Assembly (NCBI RefSeq): GCF_003945595.2
Contig: NW_024104552.1
Span: 496,001 to 560,000, forward strand
Reading direction: 5' to 3'
Source: Pipra filicauda
Lineage: Eukaryota; Chordata; Aves; Passeriformes; Pipridae
Length of the DNA: 64,000 nt
Of the stretch, positions 62,189-64,000 are shown one piece after another. The notes under the pieces were generated by a model, which saw nothing but the letters and a program-made list of their open reading frames with translations, did not search any database and had not been told where the DNA came from. The position numbers and the translations under genes were made by a program. Within the stretch, counting starts at the first letter, position 1; each line of letters opens with the position of its first letter.

Positions 62189-63597
62189 CTATCAAAAATA
62201 TCAAAAAGCGTTACCAAAGTCAAAACCAATTTTTTGTACTAGAAGGAACAAGATATTTCTTCAAATTTCTTCAGCTCTTCAAACACTTGGACAAGGGCAT
62301 AACTTAAACATAAATATGATAATTTTTGATTTTAGGGTCAATTTCAATGGAAATTGAAAGCCTTAGTTTTTCTAGTAAACAATGTGGTGTGACTTTCAAA
62401 TTACAGTTACACTGACAGTTTGAATAAACATGCTCAAAATTCTACAATTAAAAATGTAAAGTTCAGATATCACAACAAAGAGTGTGATATGAAACATCTC
62501 TATATAGGTACATGTCATCACCATAAAGTGAAAAAATAAAATCTAGTTTTCATCACAGGTCAGAAGAAATTTGATTTCCTCTACACTGGTCTGTATTACA
62601 AATTTACCATCATTTAAAATGCTTTCCTCTACAGCAGCTTAATGTTTTCTTCCGTCCCTTTCTTAAGTTAGCAAAACAAAAATGAATTTTCGTAAAGAGA
62701 TATACTGCAAATAATTTACCACATGAAGCCTTTCTCCTGATTGGTTGTGGAAACACACTCAAGTCTTAGTCAGAGAAAAGCAGATTAATTAATACTATCT
62801 ACATAATAGTTTAAAAGAACAAAATATTACTAAAAGCTCCAATCACATGAACTAATAAGAATGGAAGAAACACTGAATGTGAAAATTACATGTGAATCCC
62901 AGAAGTTAGGAATGTCTTTCACTTAAATGGAGAATGTCTTTCCCCCAAAATGGAGAACAAGATATAAACATCTGACGCAGGAAGCACTACATTGCCAGTT
63001 ACGATTGTTAAACAAAATACAGTACATAATTTTAAATTCATCCCAAAAATATTTGATATGTCATTTTATAAAATAAAATCATGTTAAGACAAAAACCTAC
63101 TGCTTCCTTTGTTTTTGTTCTTATAAATGAAATATGATTTGAACTCAGCATTGGAAATGCTGAAGTTGTATTGCAAAATACAGACTTGATTACTGATACT
63201 TACAGAAACAAAAAACATGCTATGTTTATGTTTATATTAATTTTGGGATAGAAATAAATATTTGACTCAAATGAAGCCAAGTAAATCCTGAGACTGTTTT
63301 TCATATAGGCACATAATTTCTGAGATTTTTCTCTCAAATATTATTTCTTCCAGTGGTTTAGCTGTTTATTACGTGTGTGAGAATGTCAAAACTAAAAGTG
63401 GTTTTGATAATCTAAATGTAACACCTTTTCCCACATTCAAAATCTTCAACTCACAGTCTCTTAGATTAGAAAGATAAAACAATGCAATAATCACCTCTAT
63501 AGAAAAGCTACTATTCTGCTTACTGGCTATAATTACACCCCTCTTCATTTCATAAAGGTTAATTGTTAGCCTAAAAATAAAAATGCTGGGACCTTAC
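62189..63597 (-). other. MCM9 intron
   Basis: A 1.4-kb AT-rich intron between the two lid exons. The only structure noted is an imperfect tandem repeat of about 22 bp at 62911-62955. Confidence 0.85.
62911..62955. repeat. imperfect ~22-bp tandem repeat in MCM9 intron
   Basis: Two adjacent copies begin AATGTCTTTC and end AAATGGAG, and they differ in the middle (ACTT against CCCCCA). It is small and intronic, with no evident function. Confidence 0.7.
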
Positions 63598-63801
63598 CCT
63601 CTGCAAGGCGTATCAAACTCTCCAATAAGCGGATGGTGGTCCGGGCAGCGTTCCTGCAGTCACTCTGACGCTGCATTTGATAGTAGCGTACAAGGATCAG
63701 GTTACTCTCATCGGACAATTTCGGCTGTATGCTTTTTATAAGGCAGAAGTAGGTTTTCATCTTTTCCATGCTCCAGAGCTTTTCTGATTTGCTTGGGCAA
63801 C
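63598..63801 (-). CDS. MCM9: MCM9 internal coding exon (end of AAA+ helicase module)
   Basis: This is the most upstream MCM9 exon inside the window, 204 bases long. MCM9 pairs with MCM8 as a nuclear hexameric helicase acting in homologous recombination, crosslink repair and mismatch repair. The exon translates to 67 full codons and includes [34 protein letters not shown] and [10 protein letters not shown], which I recognise as nearly identical to vertebrate MCM9. The segment is the AAA+ lid, with the sensor-2 arginine of TIRLLE near 63630. The donor reads GAGG|GTAAGG (GT at 63597-63596) and the acceptor AG is at 63803-63802. The exon starts in phase 2 (GT) and ends on one base (G), which joins the CT of the next exon to make Ala. 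The acceptor has a weak pyrimidine tract, so a start 22 bases further in (63779, after another AG) is possible, but the chosen start keeps an open frame (CPSKSEKLW) that fits the family. Upstream exons lie beyond the window. Confidence 0.95.
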
Positions 63802-64000
63802 CTGCATTAGAACTGCCTTATCAGTAATTCTTTAACAACAGACATCAAGTTTCTTCCTAAGAATTTCTGTTAAACAGACAGGTGACTATGAAAGACACAT
63901 TACTGTACTTTCGGGGCACACTGGCTGGTCTGTACACTAGTCCTCAAGAACTTGGTCAAATTCCAGTGCAGAATTTTACACCATCCAATCCCTCTCCTAT
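63802..64000 (-). other. MCM9 intron, partial
   Basis: The end of the intron upstream of the first MCM9 exon in the window. It is cut by the window edge and nothing else is recognisable. Confidence 0.7.

Overview
The window is nuclear DNA of a bird, most likely a neoavian. Long stretches have no coding content. The interspersed repeats are dominated by avian CR1 LINEs in their usual form: 3' tails with ATTCTGTG-like octamers, most copies cut off at the 5' end. Two avian endogenous-retrovirus LTR insertions are also present. The one gene I can name is split by introns with canonical GT-AG ends.

Right end (about 53.0-64.0 kb, minus strand): the last four coding exons of MCM9, the MCM8 partner helicase used in homologous recombination and mismatch repair. 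The exons are 63598-63801, 62106-62188, 57471-57616 and 53730-55260. All reading frames join cleanly across the three introns. The first two exons finish the AAA+ lid with the sensor-2 region, the third is an MCM9-specific helical linker, and the 1.5-kb last exon encodes the whole disordered C-terminal tail. Exons for the N-terminal and Walker parts lie beyond position 64000. A 3' UTR of about 0.7 kb probably ends near 53.01 kb.

Middle (about 34.8-35.5 kb): an isolated CpG- and GC-enriched island with three closely packed YY1-type motifs. On the minus strand one motif overlaps an ATG in good Kozak context, followed 101 bases later by a strong splice donor. This looks like the promoter and first exon of a minus-strand gene running left out of the window. 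From vertebrate gene order CEP85L is a reasonable candidate, but the sequence does not prove it.

Left and centre (1-53 kb): intergenic or intronic DNA without recognisable protein exons. It holds about ten CR1 fragments, a decayed non-CR1 LINE of RTE type (7.7-9.1 kb, minus) with a readable YADD reverse-transcriptase core, the 3' end of an ERV with its 3' LTR (about 19.4-20.5 kb, plus), an LTR of about 1.06 kb (29.98-31.04 kb, minus), and two dispersed copies of a short repeat carrying a CTCF-like motif. Almost all other open frames of 60-170 codons look like chance or repeat-derived frames. Nothing resembling a CRISPR array, operon or prokaryotic system is present.
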